This document shows positions 34,115 to 42,842 of a stretch of 64,000 bases of DNA, in pieces. The translations under genes were made by a program, and so were the position numbers. The first letter of the stretch is position 1. Every line of letters starts with the position of its first letter. The DNA lies in the NCBI RefSeq assembly GCF_014876185.1, contig NZ_JADALJ010000001.1, positions 1,426,001 through 1,490,000 of the forward strand, in the 5' to 3' direction. This stretch comes from Rufibacter sp. LB8. Its GTDB lineage: Bacteria > Bacteroidota > Bacteroidia > Cytophagales > Hymenobacteraceae. The notes below the pieces were generated by a model. That model ran no database searches and was not told where the DNA came from. It saw nothing but the letters and a program-made list of their open reading frames with translations.

Positions 34115-35737
34115 TTAGCGTTTGATGGCCACTTCGCCCATATTATCTGGCATAGCTACGGTCTTCATCTCCTTTAACTTCTGAATGATAAAATCGGTGA
34201 GCGGTTTCCCGGTTTTGATGATGTTCTGCCCTTTGCCAATTTCATTGAAGTTGTGCAGTCCGGTCAGTAGGCCATTGTGGGTGACAACCTTGTAATTTTG
34301 CGCATCCTTTACTGGCTGGCTTTTAATTTGGACGTTGCTCACTCGTTCTCCTATGGGCTTGGTTAGGTCTATTTGGTAACGGATGCCAGCCGTCTGGATG
34401 AGCCCACCCACCGCTTCAAGTTTATTCTCGGGCTTCAGGTTTTTTGCGGCCTGCTCCAGGGTTGATTTCAACTGCTTGCCTGTCATGGTCAAGGTTACAA
34501 TTTTGGATGGGTGTGGCAACAGTTTGTACACTTCCTCACTTGTCACAGGGCCTGGTTTAAAGGAAATACCATACCCTACGCCCGGCATGATGGCCACGTC
34601 TCCTTTAAACTCTTTGAGTAAGAGGTTGCCTACCAGTTTATCGAACGGACTTTCAGATTTGTACTGCCTGCCTATAATCGCCTTACTTTCTACCACCAGC
34701 TCTTGTAGCTTTTGAAGGTGTGGTGTGCGCTGTTGGTCAATTAACGCCTGTATTTCTGCATCTGGCTGAAGCTGGTTGTTCCAGAGCCAATGGTGGTGCG
34801 TTTTCACATCAACCAGCTTTTGGTCCCTGATTATCAACTCTGTTTCGCCCAGCACGGCTCCATCTGACATGGCCTGCACCACAAACGTCTGCCCTATCTT
34901 TTTTCTTGGCTCCAATATGTCATGGCTATGGGCACCAATGATCAGGTCAATCCCTTCTACTTCGCGGGCCATTTTGTAATCCACCGCCGCCCCTTCATGC
35001 GAAAGCACCACCACTATGTCAGCTTTCTTTCTGAGCTCAGGCACATAGATTTTAGCTACTTCCTGTCCCACCTTAAAACTTAGGCCTTTCACAATGTCGG
35101 GATTACCGGTTTTGGGTGTGTTGCGGTAGCCAAGCGCCAGAATAGCCACCTTCACCCCATTCTTTTCTGTAATGATGTAAGGATCCCCGAAAATCGGTTG
35201 CTGCGTGTTTTCATCCATAATATTGGCGGCCCGCATCGGGAAAACTGCCATCTGCTCCAGTTCGAGCGTGCGTGGCAAACCATAGTCGAAGTCATGGTTC
35301 CCCAGCGCCATCAAATCATAGTTCACCGCATTCATGAAGCGAATCATGGCCTCTCCTTTGGTGAGATTGCCCAGTTGGTCGTCACTAAAGGTATCGCCCC
35401 CATCCACCAGCAACACATTTTCCGCACCTTTCTCCTTCCGCACTTTCTTCACAGCGCTGGCCAGGTAGGCAAAGCCCCCTATTTTTGCTGCTTTGTCGAA
35501 TGTGATAAGCGTGTCACGACCAGCATCTCCGGTTTGGGCGGTAGCGTTATCCCTTGTGGTCATGAAAGGCATGTACGTGCCGTGCATGTCATTGGTATGT
35601 AAAATGCTGATGGATTTCTGTTGGTTTTCTGGCATTTCACTTGCGGTAGTTGATGTTGGATTTTGGTTTGTACAGGCGCTGGCAAATATGAGTGTTGCCA
35701 TCCCCAAAGGGACGCCTAGTTTCCTATTTAATTTCAT
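34115..35737 (-). CDS. 5'-nucleotidase/2',3'-cyclic phosphodiesterase-like lipoprotein
   Basis: A 540-residue lipoprotein (lipobox ASAC, Cys 22) with the two-domain fold of the UshA family. The metallophosphatase part has the metal motifs SILHTNDMHG (44-53), VDGGDTFSDDQLG (111-123), the canonical GNHDFDYG (146-153), VVLSHEGA and GAHSHD. The C-terminal nucleotidase domain has MTGKQLKSTLEQ. Canonical GNHD separates it from its two neighbours, which carry SoxB-like changes. It is the last gene of the minus-strand unit rhodanese-YeiH-SoxB-like-nucleotidase. It may free phosphate or act on a sulfur ester; only the fold is certain. Confidence 0.87.
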   Translation of the reverse strand: MKLNRKLGVPLGMATLIFASACTNQNPTSTTASEMPENQQKSISILHTNDMHGTYMPFMTTRDNATAQTGDAGRDTLITFDKAAKIGGFAYLASAVKKVRKEKGAENVLLVDGGDTFSDDQLGNLTKGEAMIRFMNAVNYDLMALGNHDFDYGLPRTLELEQMAVFPMRAANIMDENTQQPIFGDPYIITEKNGVKVAILALGYRNTPKTGNPDIVKGLSFKVGQEVAKIYVPELRKKADIVVVLSHEGAAVDYKMAREVEGIDLIIGAHSHDILEPRKKIGQTFVVQAMSDGAVLGETELIIRDQKLVDVKTHHHWLWNNQLQPDAEIQALIDQQRTPHLQKLQELVVESKAIIGRQYKSESPFDKLVGNLLLKEFKGDVAIMPGVGYGISFKPGPVTSEEVYKLLPHPSKIVTLTMTGKQLKSTLEQAAKNLKPENKLEAVGGLIQTAGIRYQIDLTKPIGERVSNVQIKSQPVKDAQNYKVVTHNGLLTGLHNFNEIGKGQNIIKTGKPLTDFIIQKLKEMKTVAMPDNMGEVAIKR

Positions 35738-35762
35738 AGAAGTAAAGTCTAGTTAATAGGAT

Positions 35763-37211
35763 TTATACTGCCGTGAAAGTGCCCAGCAAATCAACACGCA
35801 CAGGTGAATGCTTTCCCAGGTATTGTTGCATGGCCTTAATGGCCTTTATACCTGTGTCGGTGCGGGTGGTGCCATACGTTGAGGTCACGCCCTGCTCTGT
35901 CACGAAAGATGCTTTATAGATTCGTTGCAGGTCTAGTTCTTCCTTGTTCACAAAGAGCTTCTGAATGCGGTTGTTTTTAGGTGCTTCTATCTTTATAAAG
36001 GCCCTTAAACCTAAACACCGTTTTACAAATCCACCTTGCTGCGCATACGGGTCAGGCGAGAATGTTTTCTCCAGGTTCTCTTCCAACATTTCCTGCAGCT
36101 CCTGTCCTGTCAGTTCCGCCGTTTGGATAGATGGATTCATCGGGATGATGTTGTAAAGGTCGTTGAGGGTGACAGGCCCGGGAACGATGGGTGCCCCGTA
36201 ACGCCAGCCGTTAGAAAAAGCCAGCTCTGCGCCTGTTGCGTGCAGCATACTTTGCAGCAGAAAATTATCCATGGTAGATTCCAGGATGTTGTTCCGGTCC
36301 AGCACCGTAGCCGTCTCCCCCGCTTTCTGGCTTAACTCTGTCTTATAAGGCTGAATAGCTTGCCGTACCAGCTCCTGCATGGGGGCGTCATCTGGTAATT
36401 GTTCTGAGATTTCCACCAGCTCATGTGAATAGTTGGATATTCTGCCGTTCTCTATGGTCAGATCCAAGCGTCCCAGGAAGGAGCCATGGCAACCGGACTC
36501 TACCACAATCGTTTGTCCTTGTTTTACGGCTTCAGAAGTACGGTAATGGGTGTGACTACTCAGGCAAACGTCTACGCCTTCTACTTCAGAAAGCAGCTTC
36601 ATATTCTGCGGAAAGCCCAGGTGGGAAATCAGAACAATGACATCAACCTTTTCTTCCTGCTTTAGCTTGTGTATGTAATCGGGTAGTTCTTTGTTGCCCA
36701 GCGTAAAATAGTTGCCTTCGCTGAAATGGGGAGGCATGGTCTTATCAACGATGTTACAGGCAATACCGATGATCCCTATCTTCAAGCCATTTATTTCTTT
36801 CAGGCTGTAAGGTTCAAAGGCCAGCTTGTCCGTAGCTTCCTCATACACATTGATGGCCAACATGGGGTAGTTGAGCATCTGTGTCAGTTTCCTGAACTGC
36901 TCCGGGCCATAGGCAAATTCCCAATGTGCCGTCATGGCGGCCAGGCCCAGTGCATTCAGCACCGGAACCATCACTTCGCCTTTCGAGGCAACTGCGGGGT
37001 AGGTTCCGTGAAACGTGTCACCGCAATCCAGCGCCAGTACGGCATCCTCCTTTTCATGGCGGAGCTGCTTTAAGTACCCTGCTATTTTGGCAAAGCCTCC
37101 TGCTTGACGGTATTTTGTGGTGCCACCCTCCCAAAACATCTCCTGGTGCGGTTCCAGGTAGGCATGGGTGTCGTTGAGCTGAAGAATGGTTAGGTTCGTT
37201 TGCTTTTCCAT
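35763..37211 (-). CDS. SoxB-like metallophosphatase-fold protein
   Basis: A 482-residue protein of the 5'-nucleotidase/SoxB superfamily without signal peptide. Where nucleotidases have GNHDFDYG it reads HWEFAYG (96-102), and it continues with VVESGCHGSFLGRLDL. Both match SoxB, the dimanganese thiosulfohydrolase that releases sulfate from a sulfur carrier. LQLNDTHAYLEPHQE and LDCGDTFHGT hold metal ligands. No SoxYZ, SoxXA or SoxCD gene is in the window, so a full Sox pathway is not shown. Start at ATG 37211 (a GTG lies two codons upstream). The lack of an export signal is odd for a SoxB. It lies 25 bp before the nucleotidase gene. Confidence 0.75.
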   Translation of the reverse strand: MEKQTNLTILQLNDTHAYLEPHQEMFWEGGTTKYRQAGGFAKIAGYLKQLRHEKEDAVLALDCGDTFHGTYPAVASKGEVMVPVLNALGLAAMTAHWEFAYGPEQFRKLTQMLNYPMLAINVYEEATDKLAFEPYSLKEINGLKIGIIGIACNIVDKTMPPHFSEGNYFTLGNKELPDYIHKLKQEEKVDVIVLISHLGFPQNMKLLSEVEGVDVCLSSHTHYRTSEAVKQGQTIVVESGCHGSFLGRLDLTIENGRISNYSHELVEISEQLPDDAPMQELVRQAIQPYKTELSQKAGETATVLDRNNILESTMDNFLLQSMLHATGAELAFSNGWRYGAPIVPGPVTLNDLYNIIPMNPSIQTAELTGQELQEMLEENLEKTFSPDPYAQQGGFVKRCLGLRAFIKIEAPKNNRIQKLFVNKEELDLQRIYKASFVTEQGVTSTYGTTRTDTGIKAIKAMQQYLGKHSPVRVDLLGTFTAV

Positions 37212-37307
37212 AGTCACAAAGGATTGGCTACCCCTAAAAGTTTAACTAGTTATTATTCTTACATTTATTACTCTTCCAGCTACGTTTTTTTGGCAGTCTT
37301 GTGCCTG

Positions 37308-38246
37308 TTAAACCAAATAGTAAACTGCCAGCAGTGAGCTGCTAGCCACAACCACCCAAAGCACAATCCCTTGCAGAAACGGCCGGATGCTAATGGTTTT
37401 AAGTAGTGATAGACTAATGCCTGCACCCGTTAAGAACAAGCTTATTATCAAGCCTTTCCGGGCCAGCATAGTCAGCCAGCTATACACTTCGCTCAGGCCG
37501 CTCAGGAAAGTGCTGAACAGGGATGCTACCAGGAAGAAAAATATGAACTTCGGAAAGCTGGCCTTGCCTTCAGACTTAAACAGAAAGCCCGTGATAAGCA
37601 CCACCGGCAGTATCCATAAAGCCCGCGTGAGTTTAAGCGTGGTGGCAATTTCCAGTGCTTTTTCACCGAACTCCGTGGCGGCCCCTACCACCGAACTGGT
37701 ATCATGGATGGCAATGGCGGCCCAAACCCCGAACTGTTCCTGTGACAAGTGCAGCTGTTCTCCGATGAACGGGAAAACAAACAAAGCCAAGGCATTCAAG
37801 ATGAACACGACGCCCAGCGCCACTGAAATTTCCTTCTCTGAGGCGTTTATAGCCGGTGCAACCGCTGCAATGGCACTTCCCCCGCAAATAGCCGTACCAG
37901 CAGAAATAAGGTGATTGAGCTTTTTCCCCACTCCCAACAGCTTCGCCAAAAGTAACCCGACCACCATGGTAGCGATGAGCGAGATGGCAGTATAAAAGAA
38001 CCCTGTGAAACCGGTTTCAGCAACCTGATACAGGTTAATATCGAAACCCAACCCGACCACCGAAGCCTGCAAAGAGTACTTGGTGACCGTACTCAGCCTT
38101 GCCGGATACGGATTGCCTATAATAAGTCCCAATACTATCCCTGAGAATAAAGCGAGTGGGGCACTAATCAGGTCAGTTACTAGGATTAACAGCAACAAGA
38201 GCCAGAAAACCACCAGTTGACTATACCTTTTACTTGCAGTCTCCAC
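37308..38246 (-). CDS. YeiH family sulfate exporter-like protein (UPF0324)
   Basis: A 312-residue membrane protein with nine to ten membrane segments. Family features: LLQASVVGLGFDINL, SAGTAICGGSAIAAVAPAI (near 117-135) with the characteristic CGGSA turn, and IHDTSSVVGAA. YeiH/Cse proteins are described as putative sulfate exporters, often next to sulfonate degradation genes, which fits here. Its start lies 3 bp after the rhodanese lipoprotein stop, showing a tight operon. Confidence 0.87.
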   Translation of the reverse strand: METASKRYSQLVVFWLLLLLILVTDLISAPLALFSGIVLGLIIGNPYPARLSTVTKYSLQASVVGLGFDINLYQVAETGFTGFFYTAISLIATMVVGLLLAKLLGVGKKLNHLISAGTAICGGSAIAAVAPAINASEKEISVALGVVFILNALALFVFPFIGEQLHLSQEQFGVWAAIAIHDTSSVVGAATEFGEKALEIATTLKLTRALWILPVVLITGFLFKSEGKASFPKFIFFFLVASLFSTFLSGLSEVYSWLTMLARKGLIISLFLTGAGISLSLLKTISIRPFLQGIVLWVVVASSSLLAVYYLV

Positions 38247-38249
38247 CGT

Positions 38250-38642
38250 TTAATTGGTTTGAACCCCTGCTGATCGGAGGGCATCAAACCCTACAGTTGC
38301 ATTATAAAGGTTATTGAAATTGTTGCTCTTCATGACTGCTGTTGCTTTACTACTTCTGTTGCCGGATTTACAGTATAGCAGGTAGGTGGCGGCCGTATCC
38401 AGTTTGGCTATTTCCTGCTCAAAATCCGGGGAAGTGTAGTCTATGTTAACCGCGCCTTTCAGATTTCCTTCCTGGAATTCATAGGGGGTGCGTACATCCA
38501 GCACTACAATGTCCTGGTTAGACTCTATCAATCGCTTAACTTCGGTTGCAGTCAAGTTTACTTTCGTACCACCTGTTTCCTGCTGGCAACTGCTGAACCC
38601 AAAGAGCAGCAGGAAGGCCATCACATTCATTACATAATTCAT
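38250..38642 (-). CDS. Rhodanese-like lipoprotein
   Basis: A 130-residue exported rhodanese. The signal peptide ends with a lipobox FSSC (Cys about 19). The domain has IVVLDVRTPYEFQEGNLKGAVN and the active loop LLYCKSGNRSSKA with catalytic Cys near 97. It is periplasmic, facing the thiosulfate pool. First gene of the minus-strand operon. The operator at 38712 lies upstream but fits the promoter of the plus-strand neighbour better. Confidence 0.88.
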   Translation of the reverse strand: MNYVMNVMAFLLLFGFSSCQQETGGTKVNLTATEVKRLIESNQDIVVLDVRTPYEFQEGNLKGAVNIDYTSPDFEQEIAKLDTAATYLLYCKSGNRSSKATAVMKSNNFNNLYNATVGFDALRSAGVQTN

Positions 38643-38711
38643 AGCTATCGTTCAATTCTAAGTTTTAAGAATTCTACTGTCTGCAAGTACACACATTGCG
38701 TTTTGAACCTA

Positions 38712-38756
38712 AGTGACAAAAGTCACTGTGAGGTAAAAGTCATTTTGCTTGTTTTG
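38712..38756 (+). promoter_or_regulatory. Crp/Fnr-type operator and -7 box for the small protein gene (site 8)
   Basis: AGTGACAAAAGTCACT (38712-38727), a perfect palindrome; centre 33.5 bp before TTTG (38753-38756). The -7 box TTGTTTTG lacks the TA. The site lies between divergent genes; on the minus strand the same distance gives only TTGC. Confidence 0.72.
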
Positions 38757-38792
38757 TAAAACCTTACAATAACAATCCGTTCTAAAGCTTAA

Positions 38793-39188
38793 ATGCATTA
38801 CTTGAAGCACTACCTGCATATATGGGCCCTGTTGATGATAATCCTTCATCTTTCGATGCTAACGGTAATCAGCTTCGTGCCAGGAGAGCGTGCAGGTGTG
38901 TCAATAAAAAAGGTTTGTCTGAGGAAAGAAGCTCAAAAGCGGCTAGCGGCATCGGGTGATGAAACCGTATTTTTAAAACAGCTACTTAAAAAAGCACCCG
39001 ATACAGAAAACGGGCTGAAAAAGGAGACTATTGAAATCCAATGTTCTGTAAAAATGATAAGCACGGCGCCTGCTGATGAATTCGTGTCTGTTCCCCTTTT
39101 GCTGGACTTACAAAAGTCTGGCTACAAGCAGGCAATATATTTCTCTCTTAGTAAATATTTAGAGCCTGACCCACCTCGGCTCAGCTAA
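38793..39188 (+). CDS. Small exported protein ending in EPDPPRLS
   Basis: A 131-residue protein with an N-terminal membrane segment (about 8-28). Most of the rest is basic and helical, with few features and two cysteines; the C-terminus is LEPDPPRLS. I do not recognise its family. It resembles the protein at 31430 in size, signal and ending. The ATG lies about 32 bases after the start predicted from operator site 8, which supports expression within the sulfur regulon. Confidence 0.6.
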   Translation: MHYLKHYLHIWALLMIILHLSMLTVISFVPGERAGVSIKKVCLRKEAQKRLAASGDETVFLKQLLKKAPDTENGLKKETIEIQCSVKMISTAPADEFVSVPLLLDLQKSGYKQAIYFSLSKYLEPDPPRLS

Positions 39189-39307
39189 ATATCTTCCAGT
39201 TTTAGGACAATTACTGGGCTACGTCAAACAGTGGTTTGCTTCCTCTATCTACACCCTCCCGGCTCATGTAAGGCTTATACCTACAGTATTTGAGCTTGAA
39301 GATAGGG

Positions 39308-39315
39308 TATATTTG
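39308..39315 (+). promoter_or_regulatory. -7 box of the SoxB-like lipoprotein gene
   Basis: A perfect TATATTTG, about 70 bp before the ATG. No Crp-type operator is seen at the usual distance. A TTTG 15 bp upstream is closer than the normal -33 spacing. Confidence 0.55.
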
Positions 39316-39391
39316 TAAAATTTAACAGCCAAAATTCAGGTAAGCCTTCCTATGTTAAGCTTATCCTTCCTTTCTATTAAACTATAATAAC

Positions 39392-41044
39392 ATGATGCTA
39401 CACATCAAAAGATTTATACTTTCTACCCTACCCGTAATTGGCTTTGTTGCATTGAGCTCTTGCCAGGCGTTGGAAAAGGGTAAAACCACTGACAATACAA
39501 ATGGCGTTGAAACCATCACCATCCTACAGACGGCAGACATCCACGGACAGCTGATGCCCCACCAGGAGATGTTTGTCGAGAACGGAAAGTTTGTGTTTAA
39601 AGAACGTGGCGGCATGGCCCATATTCAGACACTTTTTAAGCTGGTGAAAAAAGAAAACCCCGATGGCACTGTGATTGTGGACGGCGGAGACCTGATACAG
39701 GGTAGTGCCGTTGCGGCTATGTCTGAAGGGGACGCCATCGCCCCTGTGATCAGGGCCATGGATTATGATTTCCTGATTCCGGGTAATTGGGAAGTCATCT
39801 TTGGCAGTCAAAAAATGCGCAGTATCATGGAGTCCTATGGAAAGCCGGTAGTGTGCGCAAACATCTATGATGAGTCTACCTCTGCTATGGTGTACCCTCC
39901 CTACATCATCAAGGAAATGAAAGGTGTAAAACTGGGCTTTATCTCCTACAATGACCCCGAGGTGCCTATCCGCCAGAACCCCGTCTTCAGCAAAGGTCTC
40001 CTTTTTAAGAATCTGGAAGACAACATGCAGCCCCTTATCAAAGAGTTGAAAGAGGAAAAAGGCGTTGACATCTTGTTCCTGGTAACGCACTTGGGGATTT
40101 CCAAGCAAATATACCTAGCGGACCAACCCGAAATTGAAGGCGTGGACTTTGTACTGGGCAACGATACGCATGAAAGAATCAGAAAGCCACTTAAGCGCAA
40201 GTATGCCCAGGTGGTAGAGCCGGGGGGCTTCGGTTCTTTTGTTGGTCGCCTGGACCTTCAGGTGAAAGACGGAAAAATAGTAGGCCAGAACTACGAACTA
40301 ATTGATGTGGATCCAAAAAAATACCCCGCAGATCCTATTGTTCAGAAAATAGTAGACGAGCAAATAGCTCCCTACAAAAAACAGATGGACCGTGTTTTAG
40401 GCTATACCACGCAACCTTTGTACCGCTACCTGGTGGTTGAAAATGCTTTGGATAATATGATAACTGATGCTGTTCGCTGGAAGACTGGTGCTGACATTGC
40501 CATTTCAAATGGCTTTCGTTTCGGTACTCCAATTGTGCCTGATGCTTCAGGCAAAGCACCTATTACATATAGTGACATCTGGAACATGCTACCCGTGAAC
40601 GAGAATGTAAAAACAGGAAGGGTAACCGGCCAGCAGATACAAAACTGGATGGAACAGGAATTACACAACGTTTTTGCGGAGAAGCCACTGGAGCGTTTCG
40701 GTGGTTGGGTCATTAGATTCTCTGGCATGGAGCTGACCTTCAAAGCAAACGCACCAAAAGGAGAGCGTGTTCAGTCTATCACAGTGGGAGGAAAACCGCT
40801 TGATTTGAAGCGTGAATACACCATGGCGGCCTGCAGGAGAACCGGTGAGCCAGACCATGTATTATGTCGCATGCCAAATGCCAAACATCCTAAGGTATTA
40901 GATTATACCGTTCATGATGTAATGGAGGAATACTTGAAGAAAAATGGCACTGTTTCACCTAATATTGACGGAAGAGCCAAGGTCCTTGACCTGGCATCGC
41001 CGGTGCTTTCACAGTTGCCCAATGTGGACTATGTGTTTAGGTAA
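39392..41044 (+). CDS. SoxB-like metallophosphatase-fold lipoprotein
   Basis: A 550-residue lipoprotein (lipobox LSSC, Cys 24) related to the protein at 35763. It has LQTADIHGQLMPHQEMF (45-61), VDGGDLIQGS (96-105), then GNWEVIFG (131-138) in place of GNHD/E, a SoxB-like change shared with its neighbour, and VVEPGGFGSFVGRLDL. The C-terminal domain has SNGFRFGTPIVP and VTGQQIQNWMEQEL. Exported and lipid-anchored, so it could act on a periplasmic sulfur carrier. Its own -7 box lies upstream and a terminator follows. Enzyme activity is inferred only. Confidence 0.75.
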   Translation: MMLHIKRFILSTLPVIGFVALSSCQALEKGKTTDNTNGVETITILQTADIHGQLMPHQEMFVENGKFVFKERGGMAHIQTLFKLVKKENPDGTVIVDGGDLIQGSAVAAMSEGDAIAPVIRAMDYDFLIPGNWEVIFGSQKMRSIMESYGKPVVCANIYDESTSAMVYPPYIIKEMKGVKLGFISYNDPEVPIRQNPVFSKGLLFKNLEDNMQPLIKELKEEKGVDILFLVTHLGISKQIYLADQPEIEGVDFVLGNDTHERIRKPLKRKYAQVVEPGGFGSFVGRLDLQVKDGKIVGQNYELIDVDPKKYPADPIVQKIVDEQIAPYKKQMDRVLGYTTQPLYRYLVVENALDNMITDAVRWKTGADIAISNGFRFGTPIVPDASGKAPITYSDIWNMLPVNENVKTGRVTGQQIQNWMEQELHNVFAEKPLERFGGWVIRFSGMELTFKANAPKGERVQSITVGGKPLDLKREYTMAACRRTGEPDHVLCRMPNAKHPKVLDYTVHDVMEEYLKKNGTVSPNIDGRAKVLDLASPVLSQLPNVDYVFR

Positions 41045-41047
41045 GCT

Positions 41048-41081
41048 AAAAAAGCGGGGAGTATTGCTTCCCGCTTTTTTT
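41048..41081 (+). terminator. Terminator after the SoxB-like lipoprotein gene
   Basis: Stem AAAAAAGCGGG/CCCGCTTTTTT with a T run. Confidence 0.85.
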
Positions 41082-41316
41082 AATACACTTTATACTAGAG
41101 ATTTTTAGATGTCTCAATCAATTACTAGACAATAAACACTTAAAGTTAAAGAAGCTGCTTTTAGCATTGTCCTTTTATGTTTCCAGCATAACAACACTTA
41201 AAAAGCCTACATTAAGGTAACAAGGTGTCATTTTGCCCTGCCTCTTTTGAATGATTCGATGCTTATGGTAGACTCTCCCGGCATCACATTTAAAAATTTT
41301 TTCATTTCCGGGCTAG

Positions 41317-41361
41317 CGTGACTAAAGTCACAGAACGTCTTAGGTTGAATCGGTAAATTTT
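41317..41361 (+). promoter_or_regulatory. Crp/Fnr-type operator and -7 box for the TsdA-like gene (site 9)
   Basis: CGTGACTAAAGTCACA (41317-41332); centre 33.5 bp before TTTT of TAAATTTT (41354-41361), which deviates by one base from TAnnTTTG. Leader about 26 bases. Confidence 0.72.
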
Positions 41362-41391
41362 ACCTATGAATGTACCTAACCTGACAAGCCG

Positions 41392-42444
41392 ATGAAACTC
41401 AATGAGGAAAAAAACTTAATTGACTTTTTATTTAACATGACCAAAGCGGTAGGTTTTACCGTCTTTGCGGTCTTTACATTGCTGGGGGCAGTCATATTTA
41501 CTCTGTTCTACCCATCTAACGCAATGCAGTCTGGCCCATCCATTGCGCTTTCTAAGTCCTCTGCTACAACCTTCACTGCCTCAACCTTGGTAGAGGATTA
41601 CTTATGGGAAGCCCCGGACCAGTCAACAATTCCTGCCGGAGCAGCAGGCGAACAAATAAAATATGGCCAGGATTTGGTGGCCCACACTGCCAAATACATA
41701 GGCCCTACCGGCAGTGTCCTACAAATCTCAAACGGCATGAATTGTCAAAACTGCCACCTCGGGGCCGGCACCAAGCCCTTTGGCAACAACTATTCGCTGG
41801 TCGCTTCCTCCTATCCAAAAGTGCGGGCCCGCTCAGGCAAAAGCGAGAACATTGAAAAGCGGGTAAACGACTGTTTCGAGCGCAGCTTGAATGGTCAATC
41901 GCTCTCCCCTAAATCCAAAGAAATGGAGGCCATTGTGGCATACATTAAATGGGTAGGGAAAGACGTGAAAAAAGGCGACAATGTCAAAGGATCTGGGCTT
42001 CTTGAAATGGAGGTGCTGGATCGTGCGACTAGTCCTGAACTTGGCAAGGCCGTGTACGTGCAGAAATGCCAAACGTGCCACGGGCAGGAGGGTCAGGGCA
42101 TTAAAACACCCGGCAACCCTGAATTCCAGTATCCGCCCCTCTGGGGAAAGAACAGTTACAATGATGGGGCCGGGCTTTACCGTATCTCCAACTTTGCGCG
42201 CTATGTGAAGGCCAACATGCCTTTAGGAGCCACCCACCGCAATCCGCAGCTGACCGATGAGGAGGCTTGGGATGTAGCCGCGTATGTGAATACCATGCCC
42301 CGGCCTAAGAAAGATACACGAAAGGACTGGCCAGATATATCAAAAAAACCCTTTGACCATCCGTTTGGTCCTTACAAGGACTCTTATAGTGAACATCAGC
42401 ATAAATATGGCCCGTATAAACCTATAATGATCTCCAAAAACTAG
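41392..42444 (+). CDS. Dihaem cytochrome c, thiosulfate dehydrogenase (TsdA)-like
   Basis: A 350-residue membrane-anchored dihaem cytochrome c. An N-terminal membrane segment (about 18-41) leads to haem site 1, NCQNCHLGAGTKP (Cys118, Cys121, His122), and haem site 2, CQTCHG (226-231). The form CHLGAGTKPFGN and the later NDCFERSLNG (Cys161) match TsdA, in which that Cys is the unusual axial ligand of haem 1. TsdA joins two thiosulfates to tetrathionate and passes electrons onward. The operator upstream joins it to the sulfur regulon. The C-terminal 40 residues are an extra tail rich in His, Lys and Tyr. No electron acceptor gene follows. Confidence 0.85.
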   Translation: MKLNEEKNLIDFLFNMTKAVGFTVFAVFTLLGAVIFTLFYPSNAMQSGPSIALSKSSATTFTASTLVEDYLWEAPDQSTIPAGAAGEQIKYGQDLVAHTAKYIGPTGSVLQISNGMNCQNCHLGAGTKPFGNNYSLVASSYPKVRARSGKSENIEKRVNDCFERSLNGQSLSPKSKEMEAIVAYIKWVGKDVKKGDNVKGSGLLEMEVLDRATSPELGKAVYVQKCQTCHGQEGQGIKTPGNPEFQYPPLWGKNSYNDGAGLYRISNFARYVKANMPLGATHRNPQLTDEEAWDVAAYVNTMPRPKKDTRKDWPDISKKPFDHPFGPYKDSYSEHQHKYGPYKPIMISKN

Positions 42445-42842
42445 TTGATCGTCTGGGCAGTGGAGGATGTATAAGGCGAATGACAATTCTAATGTATTGC
42501 TTAGGTTTACCCCTACCTACATTTTACAAATCAAAAAGGGTGAATAACTATGGGTATATGATATAATAGGGCAAGTTCCATTCTATCACGATGCTAGAAG
42601 CAAATCAATCCTTTCCTGTTATTCCCCACAATAGATGAGCGTCTAGGATAGAGGATATGTAAAGCTGAAGCAGATTCACTGAGCCTAGATTGGATCTTAG
42701 GTTCTGCATAACCCTCTTGTACCTTAAATTAATTGTTTGTCTCTCCAGATTCAGAACAAGACTATGCAATGGGATTTTAAAAAATCAGGAGCCTTTTAAT
42801 TCCTAGAAGTTGAGACGAGGGTGTCTAAATGCGTTTCTGTAT
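42445..42842. other. Intergenic region between the sulfur region and the resolvase
   Basis: About 400 bp, A/T-rich, with no gene, no repeat and no clear promoter. It is the likely boundary between the sulfur region and the accessory region. Confidence 0.4.

Noticed and set aside
34115-35737. SoxB for the third family member
   Set aside because: It has the canonical GNHDFDYG of 5'-nucleotidases.
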